Shown here one piece after another: positions 1-15,590 of a stretch of 64,000 nucleotides of DNA. The DNA is from Antedon bifida. Taxonomy: Eukaryota; Echinodermata; Crinoidea; Comatulida; Antedonidae. Location of the stretch: the NCBI GenBank assembly GCA_963402885.1, contig OY727097.1, positions 24,421,401 through 24,485,400 on the forward strand. Direction: 5' to 3'. Under the pieces are notes generated by a model. That model ran no database searches. It was not told the origin of the DNA and saw nothing but the letters and a program-made list of their open reading frames with translations. Numbering within the stretch: the first letter of the stretch is position 1; every line of letters begins with the position of its first letter. The position numbers were made by a program, and so were the translations under genes.

Positions 1-3000
1 TACTGCTACCAAAATTGGTATAGTAGCGCACAGTGGTAAACTAAATCCTATATGTTATGTCCAATTTATTAACACTGTGCGCTAGTGCTACCAAATGGGT
101 ATAGTAGCGCACATTGGTCAACTAAATCCTATTTATTAACACTGTGCGCTTGTGCAAACAAATGGGTATAGTAGCGCACAGTGGTAAACTAAATCATATA
201 TATTACCACTGTGCGCTACTGCTCCTAAAATGAGTATAGTAGCGCACAGTGGTAAACTAAATCCTACTTATTAACACTGTGTGCTACCAAATGGGTATAG
301 TAGCGCACAGTGCTAAACTAAATCTTATTAATTATCACTATGCTCTAATACTACCAAAATGGGTATAGTAGCGCACAGTGTTAAACTAAATCCAATGTAT
401 TAACACTGTGCGCCAGTGATACCAAAATGGGTATAGTAGCGCACAGTGGTAAACTAAATCCTATATATTATCACTGTGCGCTACTACTACCAAAATGGGT
501 ATAGTAGCGCACAGTGGTAAACTAAGTCCTTTTTATTATCACTGTGCGCTAGTGCTACCAAAATAGATATAGTAGCGCACTGTGCTAAACTAAATCCTAT
601 TTATTATCACTGTGCGCAAGTACTACTAAAATGGGTATAGTAGGTCACAGTGGTAAACTAAATCCAATTTATTAACACTGTGCTAGTGCAATCAAATGGG
701 TATAGTAGCGCACAGTGGTAAACTAAATCCTATATGTTATCACTGTGCGCTACTGCTACCAAAATGGGTATAGTAGCGCATAGTGCTAAACTAAATTCTA
801 TTTATTATCACTGTGCGCTAGTGCTATCAAAATGGGTATAGTAACGCACATTGGTAAACTAAATCCTATGTATTAACACTGTGTGCTAGTGCAATCAAAT
901 AGGTATAGTAGCGCACAGTGGTAAACTAAATCCTATATGTTATCACTGTGCGCTACTGCTATAAAAATGGGTATAGTAGCGCACAATGGTAAACTAAATC
1001 CTATATGTTATCACTGTGCGCTACTGCTACCAAAATGGGTATAGTAGTGCACAGTGGTAAACTAAATTCTATTTATTAACACTGTGTGCTAGTGCTACCA
1101 AAATGGGTATAGTAGCGCACAGTGGTAAACTAAATCCAATTTATTAACACTGTGCGGTAGTGCTACCAAATGGGTATAGTAACGCACATTGGTCAACTAA
1201 ATCCTATATATTAACACTGTGCGCTTGTGCAAACAAATGGGTATAGTAGCGCACAGTGGTAAACTAAATCATATATATTACCACTGTGCGCTACTGCTAC
1301 TAAAATGAGTATAGTAGCGCACAGTGGTAAACTAAATCCTACTTATTAACACTGTGTGCTAGTGCTACCAAATGGGTATAGTAGCGCACAGTGCTAAACT
1401 AAATCTTATTAATTATCACTATGCTCTAATACTAGCAAAATGGGTATAGTAGCGCACAGTGTTAAACTAAATCCAATGTATTAACACTGTGCGCCAGTGA
1501 TACCAAAATGGGTATAGTAGCGCACAGTGGTAAACTAAATCCTATATATTATCACTGTGCGCTACTACTACCAAAATGGGTATAGTAGCGCACAGTGGTA
1601 AACTAAGTCCTTTTTATTATCACTGTGCGCTAGTGCTACCAAAATGGATATAGTAGCGCACTGTGCTAAACTAAATCCTATTTATTATCATTGTGCGCTA
1701 GTGCTATCAAAATGAGTATAGTAGCGCACAGTGTTAAACTAAATCCTATTTATTAACACTGTGCGCTAGTGCTACCAAATGGATATAGTAGCGCACAGTG
1801 GTAAACTAATCATATTTATTATCACTGTGCGCAAGTACTACTAAAATGGGTATAGTAGGTCACAGTGGTAAACTAAATCCAATTTATTAACACTGTGCTA
1901 GTGCAATCAAATGGGTATAGTAGCGCACAGTGGTAAACTAAATCCTATATGTTATCACTGTGCGCTACTGCTATAAAAATGGGTATAGTAGCGCACAGTT
2001 CTAAACTAAATCCTATGTATTAACACTGTGCGCTAGTGCAATCAAATGGGTATAGTAGCGCACAGTGGTAAACAAAATCCTATATGTTATCTCTGTGCGA
2101 TACTGCTACCAAAATTGGTATAGTAGCGCACAGTGGTAAACTAAATCCTATATGTTATGTCCAATTTATTAACACTGTGCGCTAGTGCTACCAAATGGGT
2201 ATAGTAGCGCACATTGGTCAACTAAATCCTATTTATTAACACTGTGCGCTTGTGCAAACAAATGGGTATAGTAGCGCACAGTGGTAAACTAAATCATATA
2301 TATTACCACTGTGCGCTACTGCTACTAAAATGAGTATAGTAGCGCACAGTGGTAAACTAAATCCTACTTATTAACACTGTGTGCTACCAAATGGGTATAG
2401 TAGCGCACAGTGCTAAACTAAATCTTATTAATTATCACTATGCTCTAATACTACCAAAATGGGTATAGTAGCGCACAGTGTTAAACTAAATCCAATGTAT
2501 TAACACTGTGCGCCAGTGATACCAAAATGGGTATAGTAGCGCACAGTGGTAAACTAAATCCTATATATTATCACTGTGCGCTACTACTACCAAAATGGGT
2601 ATAGTAGCGCACAGTGGTAAACTAAGTCCTTTTTATTATCACTGTGCGCTAGTGCTACCAAAATAGATATAGTAGCGCACTGTGCTAAACTAAATCCTAT
2701 TTATTATCACTGTGCGCAAGTACTACTAAAATGGGTATAGTAGGTCACAGTGGTAAACTAAATCCAATTTATTAACACCGTGCTAGTGCAATCAAATGGG
2801 TATAGTAGCGCACAGTGGTAAACTAAATCCTATATGTTATCACTGTGCGCTACTGCTACCAAAATGGGTATAGTAGCGCATAGTGCTAAACTAAATTCTA
2901 TTTATTATCACTGTGCGCTAGTGCTATCAAAATGGGTATAGTAACGCACATTGGTAAACTAAATCCTATTTATTATCACTGTGCGCAAGTACTACTAAAA

Positions 3001-4100
3001 TGGGTATAGTAGGTCACAGTGGTAAACTAAATCCAATTTATTAACACCGTGCTAGTGCAATCAAATGGGTATAGTAGCGCACAGTGGTAAACTAAATCCT
3101 ATATGTTATCACTGTGCGCTACTGCTACCAAAATGGGTATAGTAGCGCATAGTGCTAAACTAAATTCTATTTATTATCACTGTGCGCTAGTGCTATCAAA
3201 ATGGGTATAGTAACGCACATTGGTAAACTAAATCCTATGTATTAACACTGTGTGCTAGTGCAATCAAATAGGTATAGTAGCGCACAGTGGTAAACTAAAT
3301 CCTATATGTTATCACTGTGCGCTACTGCTATAAAAATGGGTATAGTAGCGCACAATGGTAAACTAAATCCTATATGTTATCACTGTGCGCTACTGCTACC
3401 AAAATGGGTATAGTAGTGCACAGTGGTAAACTAAATTCTATTTATTAACACTGTGTGCTAGTGCTACCAAAATGGGTATAGTAGCGCACAGTGGTAAACT
3501 AAATCCAATTTATTAACACTGTGCGGTAGTGCTACCAAATGGGTATAGTAGCGCACATTGGTCAACTAAATCCTATTTATTAACACTGTGCGCTTGTGCA
3601 AACAAATGGGTATAGTAGCGCACAGTGGTAAACTAAATCATATATATTACCACTGTGCGCTACTGCTACTAAAATGAGTATAGTAGCGCACAGTGGTAAA
3701 CTAAATCCTACTTATTAACACTGTGTGCTAGTGCTACCAAATGGGTATAGTAGCGCACAGTGCTAAACTAAATCTTATTAATTATCACTATGCTCTAATA
3801 CTAGCAAAATGGGTATAGTAGCGCACAGTGTTAAACTAAATCCAATGTATTAACACTGTGCGCCAGTGATACCAAAATGGGTATAGTAGCGCACAGTGGT
3901 AAACTAAATCCTATATATTATCACTGTGCGCTACTACTACCAAAATGGGTATAGTAGCGCACAGTGGTAAACTAAGTCCTTTTTATTATCACTGTGCGCT
4001 AGTGCTACCAAAATGGATATAGTAGCGCACTGTGCTAAACTAAATCCTATTTATTATCATTGTGCGCTAGTGCTATCAAAATGAGTATAGTAGCGCACAG
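1..4100. repeat. Higher-order repeat region 1 of the satellite (~2.1 kb period)
   Basis: Positions 1 to ~868 recur almost base for base at 2101 to ~2968 (offset 2100). About 2968-3200 then repeats 2700-2935 as a four-unit internal duplication. After that the match to the first block resumes at an offset near 2365 (for example, text at 870 reappears near 3238 and at 1021 near 3385). Copies differ at only a few bases, such as GCTCCT at ~210 versus GCTACT at ~2310. This shows multi-unit amplification on top of the 68-bp monomer. Confidence 0.85.
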
Positions 4101-4541
4101 TGTTAAACTAAATCCTATTTATTAACACTGTGCGCTAGTGCTACCAAATGGATATAGTAGCGCACAGTGGTAAACTAATCATATTTATTATCACTGTGCG
4201 CAAGTACTACTAAAATGGGTATAGTAGCGCACAGTGGTAAACTAAATCCAATTTATTAACACTGTGCGCTAGTGCTACCAAATGGGTATAGTAGCGCACA
4301 GTTCTAAACTAAATCCTATTTATTATCACTGTGCGCTAGTGCTACCAAAATGGGTATAGTAGCGCATAGTGCTAAACTAAATTCTATTTATTATCACTGT
4401 GCGCTAGTGCTATCAAAATGGGTATAGTAACGCACATTGGTAAACTAAATCCTATCTATTAACACTGTGTGCTAGTGCAATCAAATAGGTATAGTAGCGC
4501 ACAGTGGTAAACTAAATCCTATATGTTATCACTGTGCGCTA

Positions 4542-7500
4542 CTGCTATAACAATGGGTATAGTAGCGCACAGTGGTAAACTAAATCCTATATGTTATCAC
4601 TGTGCGCTACTGCTACCAAAATGGGTATAGTAGTGCACAGTGGTAAACTAAATTCTATTTATTAACACTGTGTGCTAGTGCTACCAAAATGGGTATAGTA
4701 GCGCACAGTGTTAAACTAAATCCTATATGTTATCACTGTGCGCTACTGCTACCAAAATGGGTATATTAGCGCACAGTGGTAAACTAAATCCTATATGTTA
4801 TCACTGTGTGCTACTGCTACCAAAATGGGTATAGTAGTGCACAGTGGCAAACTAAATTCTATTTATTAACACTGTGTTCTAGTGCTACCAAAATGGGTAT
4901 AGTAGCGCACAGTGGTAAACTAAATCCAATTTATTAACACTGTGCGCTAGTGCTACCAAATGGGTATAGTAGCGCACAGTTCTAAACTAAATCCTATTTA
5001 TTATCACTGTGCGCTAGTGCTACCAAAATGGGTATAGTAGCGCACAGTGGTAAACTAAATCCTATTTATTATCACTGTGCGCTAGTACTACCAAATTGGG
5101 AAAAGTAGCGTACAGTGATAAACTAAATCCTCTTTATTAACACTGTGCGCTAGTGCTACCAAATGGGTATAGTAGCGCACAGTTCTAAACTAAATCCTAT
5201 TTATTTTCAATGAGCGCTAGTACTACCAAATTGGGAATAGTAGCGCACAGTGTTAAAAATCCTATTTATTATCACTGTGCGCCAGTGCTACCAAAATGGG
5301 TATAGTAGCGCACAGTGGTAAACTAAATCCTATTTATTGTCACTGTGCACAAGTAAATACAACCAAAATAGGCATAGCAACGCACAGTGGTGGTAAACTA
5401 ATTCCTATTTATTAGCACTGTGCGCAAGTACAACCAAAATGCCAAAATGGGTATAGAGTAGCGCACAGCTAAACTAATTCATATTTATTATCACTGTACG
5501 CAAGTGCAACTAGAATGGGTATAGTAGCGCACAATACTAAACTAAATCCTATTTATTATCACTGATTAAGTACAACCATTATGGATATAGTAGCGCACAA
5601 AGTTAAATTTTATTTATTATTACTGTGCGCTAGTGCTACCAAAATGGGTATAGTAGCTCACAGTTCTAAACTAAATCCTATTTATTATCACTGTGCGCTA
5701 GTGCTACCAAAATGGGTATAGCAGCGCACAGTGGTAAACTAAATCTTATTTATTATCACTGTGCGCTAGTACTACCAAATTGGGAATAGTAGCGCACAGA
5801 GATAAACTAAATTCTCTTTATTATCACTGTGCGCCAGTGCTTCCAAAATGGGTATAGTAGCGCCCAGTGGTAAACTAACTCCTATTTATTAACATTGTGC
5901 GCTAGTGCTACCAAATGGGTATAGTAGCGCAGACTTCTAAACTAAATCCTATTTATTATCACTGTGCGCTAGTGCTACCAAAATGGGTATAGTAGCGCAT
6001 AGTGCTAAACTAAATTCTATTTATTATCACTGTGCGCTAGTGCTACCAAAATGGGTATAATAACGCACGTTGGTAAACTAAATCCTATGTATTAACACTG
6101 TGCGCTAGTAAAATCAAATGGGTATAGTAGCGCACAGTGGTAAACTAAATCCTATATGTTATCACTGTGCGCTAGTACTACCAAATTGGGAATAGTAGCG
6201 CACAGTGTTAAACTAAATCCTATTTATTATCACTGTGCGCTAGTGCTACCAAAATGGGTATAGTAGCGCACAGTGGTAAACTAAATCCTATATGTTATCA
6301 CTGTGCGCTACTGCTATAACAATGGGTATAGTAGCGCACAGTGGTAAACTAAATCCTATATGTTATCACTGTGCGCTACTGCTACCAAAATGGGTATAGT
6401 AGTGCACAGTGGTAAACTAAATTCTATTTATTAACACTGTGTGCTAGTGCTACCAAAATGGGTATAGTAGCGCACAGTGTTAAACTAAATCCTATATGTT
6501 ATCACTGTGCGCTACTGCTACCAAAATGGGTATATTAGCGCACAGTGGTAAACTAAATCCTATATGTTATCACTGTGTGCTACTGCTACCAAAATGGGTA
6601 TAGTAGTGCACAGTGGCAAACTAAATTCTATTTATTAACACTGTGTTCTAGTGCTACCAAAATGGGTATAGTAGCGCACAGTGGTAAACTAAATCCAATT
6701 TATTAACACTGTGCGCTAGTGCTACCAAATGGGTATAGTAGCGCACAGTTCTAAACTAAATCCTATTTATTATCACTGTGCGCTAGTGCTACCAAAATGG
6801 GTATAGTAGCGCACAGTGGTAAACTAAATCCTATTTATTATCACTGTGCGCTAGTACTACCAAATTGGGAAAAGTAGCGTACAGTGATAAACTAAATCCT
6901 CTTTATTAACACTGTGCGCTAGTGCTACCAAATGGGTATAGTAGCGCACAGTTCTAAACTAAATCCTATTTATTTTCAATGAGCGCTAGTACTACCAAAT
7001 TGGGAATAGTAGCGCACAGTGTTAAAAATCCTATTTATTATCACTGTGCGCCAGTGCTACCAAAATGGGTATAGTAGCGCACAGTGGTAAACTAAATCCT
7101 ATTTATTGTCACTGTGCACAAGTAAATACAACCAAAATAGGCATAGCAACGCACAGTGGTGGTAAACTAATTCCTATTTATTAGCACTGTGCGCAAGTAC
7201 AACCAAAATGCCAAAATGGGTATAGAGTAGCGCACAGCTAAACTAATTCATATTTATTATCACTGTACGCAAGTGCAACTAGAATGGGTATAGTAGCGCA
7301 CAATACTAAACTAAATCCTATTTATTATCACTGATTAAGTACAACCATTATGGATATAGTAGCGCACAAAGTTAAATTTTATTTATTATTACTGTGCGCT
7401 AGTGCTACCAAAATGGGTATAGTAGCTCACAGTTCTAAACTAAATCCTATTTATTATCACTGTGCGCTAGTGCTACCAAAATGGGTATAGCAGCGCACAG

Positions 7501-7990
7501 TGGTAAACTAAATCTTATTTATTATCACTGTGCGCTAGTACTACCAAATTGGGAATAGTAGCGCACAGAGATAAACTAAATTCTCTTTATTATCACTGTG
7601 CGCCAGTGCTTCCAAAATGGGTATAGTAGCGCCCAGTGGTAAACTAACTCCTATTTATTAACATTGTGCGCTAGTGCTACCAAATGGGTATAGTAGCGCA
7701 GACTTCTAAACTAAATCCTATTTATTATCACTGTGCGCTAGTGCTACCAAAATGGGTATAGTAGCGCATAGTGCTAAACTAAATTCTATTTATTATCACT
7801 GTGCGCTAGTGCTACCAAAATGGGTATAATAACGCACGTTGGTAAACTAAATCCTATGTATTAACACTGTGCGCTAGTAAAATCAAATGGGTATAGTAGC
7901 GCACAGTGGTAAACTAAATCCTATATGTTATCACTGTGCGCTAGTACTACCAAATTGGGAATAGTAGCGCACAGTGTTAAACTAAATCCT
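4542..7990. repeat. Higher-order repeat region 2 of the satellite (two 1.77-kb-spaced copies)
   Basis: The marker CTGCTATAACAATGGG occurs at 4542 and again at 6311. The ~1.68 kb that follows is essentially identical at an offset of 1769 bp (about 26 units). Shared oddities include the irregular units AACCAAAATGCCAAAATGGG (~5431 and ~7200), GATTAAGTACAACCATTATGG (~5565 and ~7334) and GTAGCTCACAG. The copies part company near 6220/7990. Confidence 0.88.
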
Positions 7991-10900
7991 CTTTATTATC
8001 ACTGTGCGCCAATGCTTACAAAATGGGTATAGTAGCGCACAGTGGTAAACTAAATCCTATTTGTTAACACTGTGAGCTAGTGCTACCAAAATGGATATAG
8101 TAGCGCACTGTGCTAAACTAAATCCTATTTATTATCATTGTGCGCTAGTGCTATCAAAATGAGTATAGTAGCGCACAGTGTTAAACTAAATCCTATTTAT
8201 TAACACTGTGCGCTAGTGCTACCAAATGGATATAGTAGCGCACAGTGGTAAACTAATCATATTTATTATCACTGTGCGCAAGTACTACTAAAATGGGTAT
8301 AGTAGCGCACAGTGGTAAACTAAATCCAATTTATTAACACTGTGCGCTAGTGCTACCAAATGGGTATAGTAGCGCACAGTTCTAAACTAAATCATATTTA
8401 TTATCACTGTGCGCTAGTGCTACCAAAATGGGTATAGTAGCGCATAGTGCTAAACTAAATCCTATTTATTATCACTGTGCGCTAGTGCTACCAAAATGGG
8501 TATAGTAACGCACAGTGGTAAACTAAATCCAATTGATTAACACTGTGCGGTAGTGCTACCAAAATGGGTATAGTAGCGCATAATGCTAAACTAAATCCTA
8601 TTTATTATCACTGTGCGCTAGTGCTACCAAAATGGGTATAGTAACGCACATTGGTGAACTACATCCTATGTATTAACACTGTGTGCTAGTGCAATCAAAT
8701 GGGTATAGTAGCGCACAGTGGTAAACTAAATCCTATATGTTATCACTGTGCGCTACTGCTATAAAAATGGGTATAGTAGCGCACAGTTCTAAACTAAATC
8801 CTATGTATTAACACTGTGCGCTAGTGCAATCAAATGGGTATAGTAGCGCACAGTGGTAAACAAAATCCTATATGTTATCTCTGTGCGCTACTGCTACCAA
8901 AATTGCTATAGTAGCGCACAGTGGTAAACTAAATCCTATATGTTATCACTGTGCGCTACTGCTACCAAAATGGGTACAGTAGTGCACAGTGGTAAACTAA
9001 ATTATATTTATTAACACTGTGTGCTAGTGCTACCAAAATGGGTATAGTAGCGCACAGTGGTAAACTAAATCCAATTTATTAACACTGTGCGCTAATGCTA
9101 CCAAATGGGTATAGTAGCACACATTGGTCAACTAAATCCTATTTATTAACACTGTGCGCTTGTGCAAACAAATGGGTATAGTAGCGCACAGTGCTAAACT
9201 AAATCTTATTAATTATCACTATGCTCTAATACTACCAAAATGGGTATAGTAGCGCACAGTGTTAAACTAAATCGAATGTATTAACACTGTGCGCCAGTGA
9301 TACCAAAATGGGTATAGTAGCGCACAGTGGTAAACTAAATCCTATATATTATCACTGTGCGCTACTACTACCAAAATAGGTATAGTAACGCACAGTGGTA
9401 AACTAAGTCCTTTTTATTATCACTGTGCGCTAGTGCTACCAAAATGGATATAGTAGCGCACTGTGCTAAACTAAATCCTATTTATTATCATTGTGCGCTA
9501 GTGCTATCAAAATGAGTATAGTAGCGCACAGTGTTAAACTAAATCCTATTTATTAACACTGTGCGCTAGTGCTACCAAATGGATATAGTAGCGCACAGTG
9601 GTAAACTAATCATATTTATTATCACTGTGCGCAAGTACTACTAAAATGGGTATAGTAGCGCACAGTGGTAAACTAAATCCAATTTATTAACACTGTGCGC
9701 TAGTGCTACCAAATGGGTATAGCAGCGCACAGTTCTAAACTAAATCCTATTTATTATCACTGTGCGCTAGTGCTACCAAAATGGGTATAGTAGCGCATAG
9801 TGCTAAACTAAATCCTATTTATTATCACTGTGCGCTAGTGCTACCAAAATGGGTATAGTAACGCACATTGGTAAATTAAATCCTATGTATTAACACTGTG
9901 TGCTAGTGCTACCAAAATGGGTATAGTAGCGCACAGTGGTAAACTAAATCCTACTTTGTAACACTGTGTGCTAGTGCTACCAAATGGGTATAGTAGCGCA
10001 CAGTGCTAAACTAAATCTTATTAATTATCACTATGCTCTAATACTACCAAAATGGGTATAGTAGCGCACAGTGTTAAACTAAATCCAATGTATTAACACT
10101 GTGCGCCAGTGATACCAAAATGGGTATAGTAGCGCACAGTGGTAAACTAAATCCTATATATTATCACTGTGCGCTACTACTACCAAAATGGGTATAGTAG
10201 CGCACAGTGGTAAACTAAGTCCTTTTTATTATCACTGTGCGCTAGTGCTACCAAAATGGATATAGTAGCGCACTGTGCTAAACTAAATCCTATTTATTAT
10301 CATTGTGCGCTAGTGCTATCAAAATGAGTATAGTAGCGCACAGTGTTAAACTAAATCCTATTTATTAACACTGTGCGCTAGTGCTACCAAATGGATATAG
10401 TAGCGCACAGTGGTAAACTAATCATATTTATTATCACTGTGCGCAAGTACTACTAAAATGGGTATAGTAGCGCACAGTGGTAAACTAAATCCAATTTATT
10501 AACACTGTGCGCTAGTGCTACCAAATGGGTATAGTAGCGCACAGTTCTAAACTAAATCCTATTTATTATCACTGTGCGCTAGTGCTACCAAAATGGGTAT
10601 AGTAGCGCATAGTGCTAAACTAAATCCTATTTATTATCACTGTGCGCTAGTGCTACCAAAATGGGTATAGTAACGCACATTGGTAAACTAAATCCTATGT
10701 ATTAACACTGTGTGCTAGTGCAATCAAATGGGTATAGTAGCGCACAGTGGTAAACTAAATCCTATATGTTATCACTGTGCGCTACTGCTATAAAAATGGG
10801 TATAGTAGCGCACAGTGGTAAACTAAATCCTATATGTTATCACTGTGCGCTACTGCTACCAAAATGGGTATAGTAGTGCACAGTGGTAAACTAAATTCTA

Positions 10901-11097
10901 TTTAATAACACTGTGTGCTAGTGCTACCAAAATGGGTATAGTAGCGCACAGTGGTAAACTAAATCCAATTTATTAACACTGTGTGGTAGTGCTACCAAAT
11001 GGGTATAGTAGCGCACATTGGTCAACTAAATCCTATTTATTAACACTGTGCGCTTGTGCAAACAAATTGGTATAGTAGCGCACAGTGGTAAACTAAA

Positions 11098-14000
11098 TCA
11101 TATATATTACCACTGTGCGCTACTGCTACTAAAATGGGTATAGTAGCGACAGTGCCAAACTAAATCCTATTTATTATCACTGTGCGCCAGTGATACCAAA
11201 ATGGGTATAGTAGCGCACAGTGGTAAACTAATTCCTATTTATTAACACTGTGCGCTAGTGCTACTAAAATGGGTATAGTAGCGCACAGTGGTAAACAAAA
11301 TCCAATTTATTAACACTGTGCGCTAGTGCTACCAAATGGGTATAGTAGCGCACAGTCCTGAACTAAATCCTATTTATTATCACTGTGCGCTAGTGCTACC
11401 AAAATGGGTATAGTAGCGCATAGTGCTAAACTAAATCCTATTTATTATCACTGTGCGCTAGTGCTACCAAAATGAGTATAATAACGCACATTGGTAAGCT
11501 AAATCCTATGTATTAACATTGTGCGCTAGTGCAATCAAATGGGTATAGTAGCGCACAGTGTTAAACTAAATCCTATATGTTATCACTGTGCGCTACTGCT
11601 ACCAAAATGGGTATAGTAGTGCACAGTGGTAAACTAAATTCTATTTATTAACACTGTGTTCTAGTGCTACCAAAATGGGTATAGTAGCGCACAGTGGTAA
11701 ACTAAATCCAATTTATTAACACTGTGCGCTAGTGCTACCAAATGGGTATAGTAGCGCACAGTTCTAAACTAAATCCTATTTATTATCACTGTGCGCTAGT
11801 GCTACCAAAATGGGTATAGTAGCGCACAGTGGTAAACTAAATCCTATTTATTATCACTGTGCGCTAGTACTACCAAATTGGGAAAAGTAGCGTACAGTGA
11901 TAAACTAAATCCTCTTTATTAACACTGTGCGCTAGTGCTACCAAATGGGTATAGTAGCGCACAGTTCTCAACTAAATCCTATTTATTTTCACTGTGCGCT
12001 AGTACTACCAAATTGGGAATAGTAGCGCACAGTGTTAAAAATCCTATTTATTATCACTGTGCGCCAGTGCTACCAAAATGGGTATAGTAGCGCACAGTGG
12101 TAAACTAAATCCTATTTATTGTCACTGTGCTCAAGTAAATACAACCAAAATAGGCATAGCAACGCACAGTGGTGGTAAACTAAATCCTATTTATTAGCAC
12201 TGTGCGCAAGTACAACCAAAATGCCAAAATGGGTATAGTAGCGCACAGCTAAACTAATTCATATTTATTATCACTGTACGCAAGTGCAACTAGAATGGGT
12301 ATAGTAGCGCACAATACTAAACTAAATCCTATTTATTATCACTGATTAAGTACAACCATTATGGATATAGTAGCGCACAAAGTTAATTTTTATTTATTAT
12401 TACTGTGCGCTAGTGCTACCAAAATGGGTATAGTAGCTCACAGTTCTAAACTAAATCCTAGTTATTATCACTGTGCCCTAGTGCTACCAAAATGGGTATA
12501 GCAGCGCACAGTGGTAAACTAAATCTTATTTATTATCACTGTGCGCTAGTACTACCAAATTGGGAATAGTAGCGCACAGTGATAAACTAAATTCTCTTTA
12601 TTATCACTGTGCGCCAGTGCTTCCAAAATGGGTATAGTAGCGCCCAGTGGTAAACTAACTCCTATTTATTAACACTGTGAGCTAGTGCTACCAAATGGGT
12701 ATAGTAGCGCATAGTGCTAAACTAAATCCTATTTATTATCACTGTGCGCTAGTGCTACCAAATGGGTATAGTAGCGCAGACTTCTAAACTAAATCCTATT
12801 TATTATCACTGTGCGCTAGTGCTACCAAATGGGTATAGTAGCGCAGACTTCTAAACTAAATCCTATTTATTATCACTGTGCGCTAGTGCTACCAAATGGG
12901 TATAGTAGCGCAGACTTCTAAACTAAATTCTATTTATTATCACTGTGCGCTAGTGCTACCAAAATGGGTATAATAACGCACGTTGGTAAACTAAATCCTA
13001 TGTATTAACACTGTGCGCTAGTGCAATCAAATGGGTATAGTAGCGCACAGTGGTAAACTAAATCCTATATGTTATCACTGTGCGCTACTGCTATAAAAAT
13101 GGGTATAGTAGCGCACAGTGGTAAACTAAATCCTATATGTTATCACTGTGCGCTACTGCTACCAAAATGGGTATAGTAGTGCACAGTGGTAAACTAAATT
13201 CTATTTATTAACACTGTGTGCTAGTGCTACCAAAATGGGTATAGTAGCGCACAGTGGTAAACTAAATCCAATTTATTAACACTGTGTGGTAGTGCTACCA
13301 AATGGGTATAGTAGCGCACATTGGTCAACTAAATCCTATTTATTAACACTGTGCGCTTGTGCAAACAAATGGGTATAGTAGCGCACAGTGGTAAACTAAA
13401 TCATATATATTACCACTGTGCGCTACTGCTACTAAAATGGGTATAGTAGCGACAGTGCTAAACTAAATCCTATTTATTATCACTGTGCGCCAGTGATACC
13501 AAAATGGGTATAGTAGCGCACAGTGGTAAACTAATTCCTATTTATTAACACTGTGCGCTAGTGCTACTAAAATGGGTATAGTAGCGCACAGTGCTAAACA
13601 AATCATATTTATTATCACTGTGCGCAAGTACTACCAAAATTGGCATAGTAGCGCACAGTGGTAAACAAAATCCAATTTATTAACACTGTGCGCTAGTGCT
13701 ACCAAATGGGTATAGTAGCGCACAGTCCTGAACTAAATCCTATTTATTATCACTGTGCGCTAGTGCTACCAAAATGGGTATAGTAGCGCATAGTGCTAAA
13801 CTAAATCCTATTTATTATCACTGTGCGCTAGTGCTACCAAAATGAGTATAATAACGCACATTGGTAAACTAAATCCTATGTATTAACATTGTGCGCTAGT
13901 GCAATCAAATGGGTATAGTAGCGCACAGTGTTAAACTAAATCCTATATGTTATCACTGTGCGCTACTGCTACCAAAATGGGTATAGTAGTGCACAGTGGT

Positions 14001-15590
14001 AAACTAAATTCTATTTATTAACACTGTGTTCTAGTGCTACCAAAATGGGTATAGTAGCGCACAGTGGTAAACTAAATCCAATTTATTAACACTGTGCGCT
14101 AGTGCTACCAAATGGGTATAGTAGCGCACAGTTCTAAACTAAATCCTATTTATTATCACTGTGCGCTAGTGCTACCAAAATGGGTATAGTAGCGCACAGT
14201 GGTAAACTAAATCCTATTTATTATCACTGTGCGCTAGTACTACCAAATTGGGAAAAGTAGCGTACAGTGATAAACTAAATCCTCTTTATTAACACTGTGC
14301 GCTAGTGCTACCAAATGGGTATAGTAGCGCACAGTTCTAAACTAAATCCTATTTATTTTCACTGTGCGCTAGTACTACCAAATTGGGAATAGTAGCGCAC
14401 AGTGTTAAAAATCCTATTTATTATCACTGTGCGCCAGTGCTACCAAAATGGGTATAGTAGCGCACAGTGGTAAACTAAATCCTATTTATTGTCACTGTGC
14501 TCAAGTAAATACAACCAAAATAGGCATAGCAACGCACAGTGGTGGTAAACTAAATCCTATTTATTAGCACTGTGCGCAAGTACAACCAAAATGCCAAAAT
14601 GGGTATAGAGTAGCGCACAGCTAAACTAATTCATATTTATTATCACTGTACGCAAGTGCAACTAGAATGGGTATAGTAGCGCACAATACTAAACTAAATC
14701 CTATTTATTATCACTGATTAAGTACAACCATTATGGATATAGTAGCGCACAAAGTTAATTTTTATTTATTATTACTGTGCGCTAGTGCTACCAAAATGGG
14801 TATAGTAGCTCACAGTTCTAAACTAAATCCTAGTTATTATCACTGTGCGCTAGTGCTACCAAAATGGGTATAGCAGCGCACAGTGGTAAACTAAATCTTA
14901 TTTATTATCACTGTGCGCTAGTACTACCAAATTGGGAATAGTAGCGCACAGTGATAAACTAAATTCTCTTTATTATCACTGTGCGCCAGTGCTTCCAAAA
15001 TGGGTATAGTAGCGCCCAGTGGTAAACTAACTCCTATTTATTAACACTGTGAGCTAGTGCTACCAAATGGGTATAGTAGCGCATAGTGCTAAACTAAATC
15101 CTATTTATTATCACTGTGCGCTAGTGCTACCAAATGGGTATAGTAGCGCAGACTTCTAAACTAAATCCTATTTATTATCACTGTGCGCTAGTGCTACCAA
15201 ATGGGTATAGTAGCGCAGACTTCTAAACTAAATCCTATTTATTATCACTGTGCGCTAGTGCTACCAAATGGGTATAGTAGCGCAGACTTCTAAACTAAAT
15301 TCTATTTATTATCACTGTGCGCTAGTGCTACCAAAATGGGTATAATAACGCACGTTGGTAAACTAAATCCTATGTATTAACACTGTGCGCTAGTGCAATC
15401 AAATGGGTATAGTAGCGCACAGTGGTAAACTAAATCCTATATGTTATCACTGTGCGCTAGTACTACCAAATTGGGAATAGTAGCGCACAGTGTTAAACTA
15501 AATCCTCTTTATTATCACTGTGCGCCAGTGCTTACAAAATGGGTATAGTAGCGCACAGTGGTAAACTAAATCCTATTTGTTAACACTGTG
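11098..15590. repeat. Higher-order repeat region 3 of the satellite (~2.3-2.37 kb period)
   Basis: TCATATATATTACCACTG at 11098 recurs at 13401 (offset 2303). After an extra unit inserted near 13590-13660 the match continues at offset ~2372, for example GTGCAATCAAATGGG at 13021 and 15393. The same odd units seen in region 2 occur here, so the blocks share ancestry. A triplet of GCAGACTTCTAAAC units (~12777-12915) recurs at ~15149-15290 and again at ~17165-17310. Confidence 0.85.
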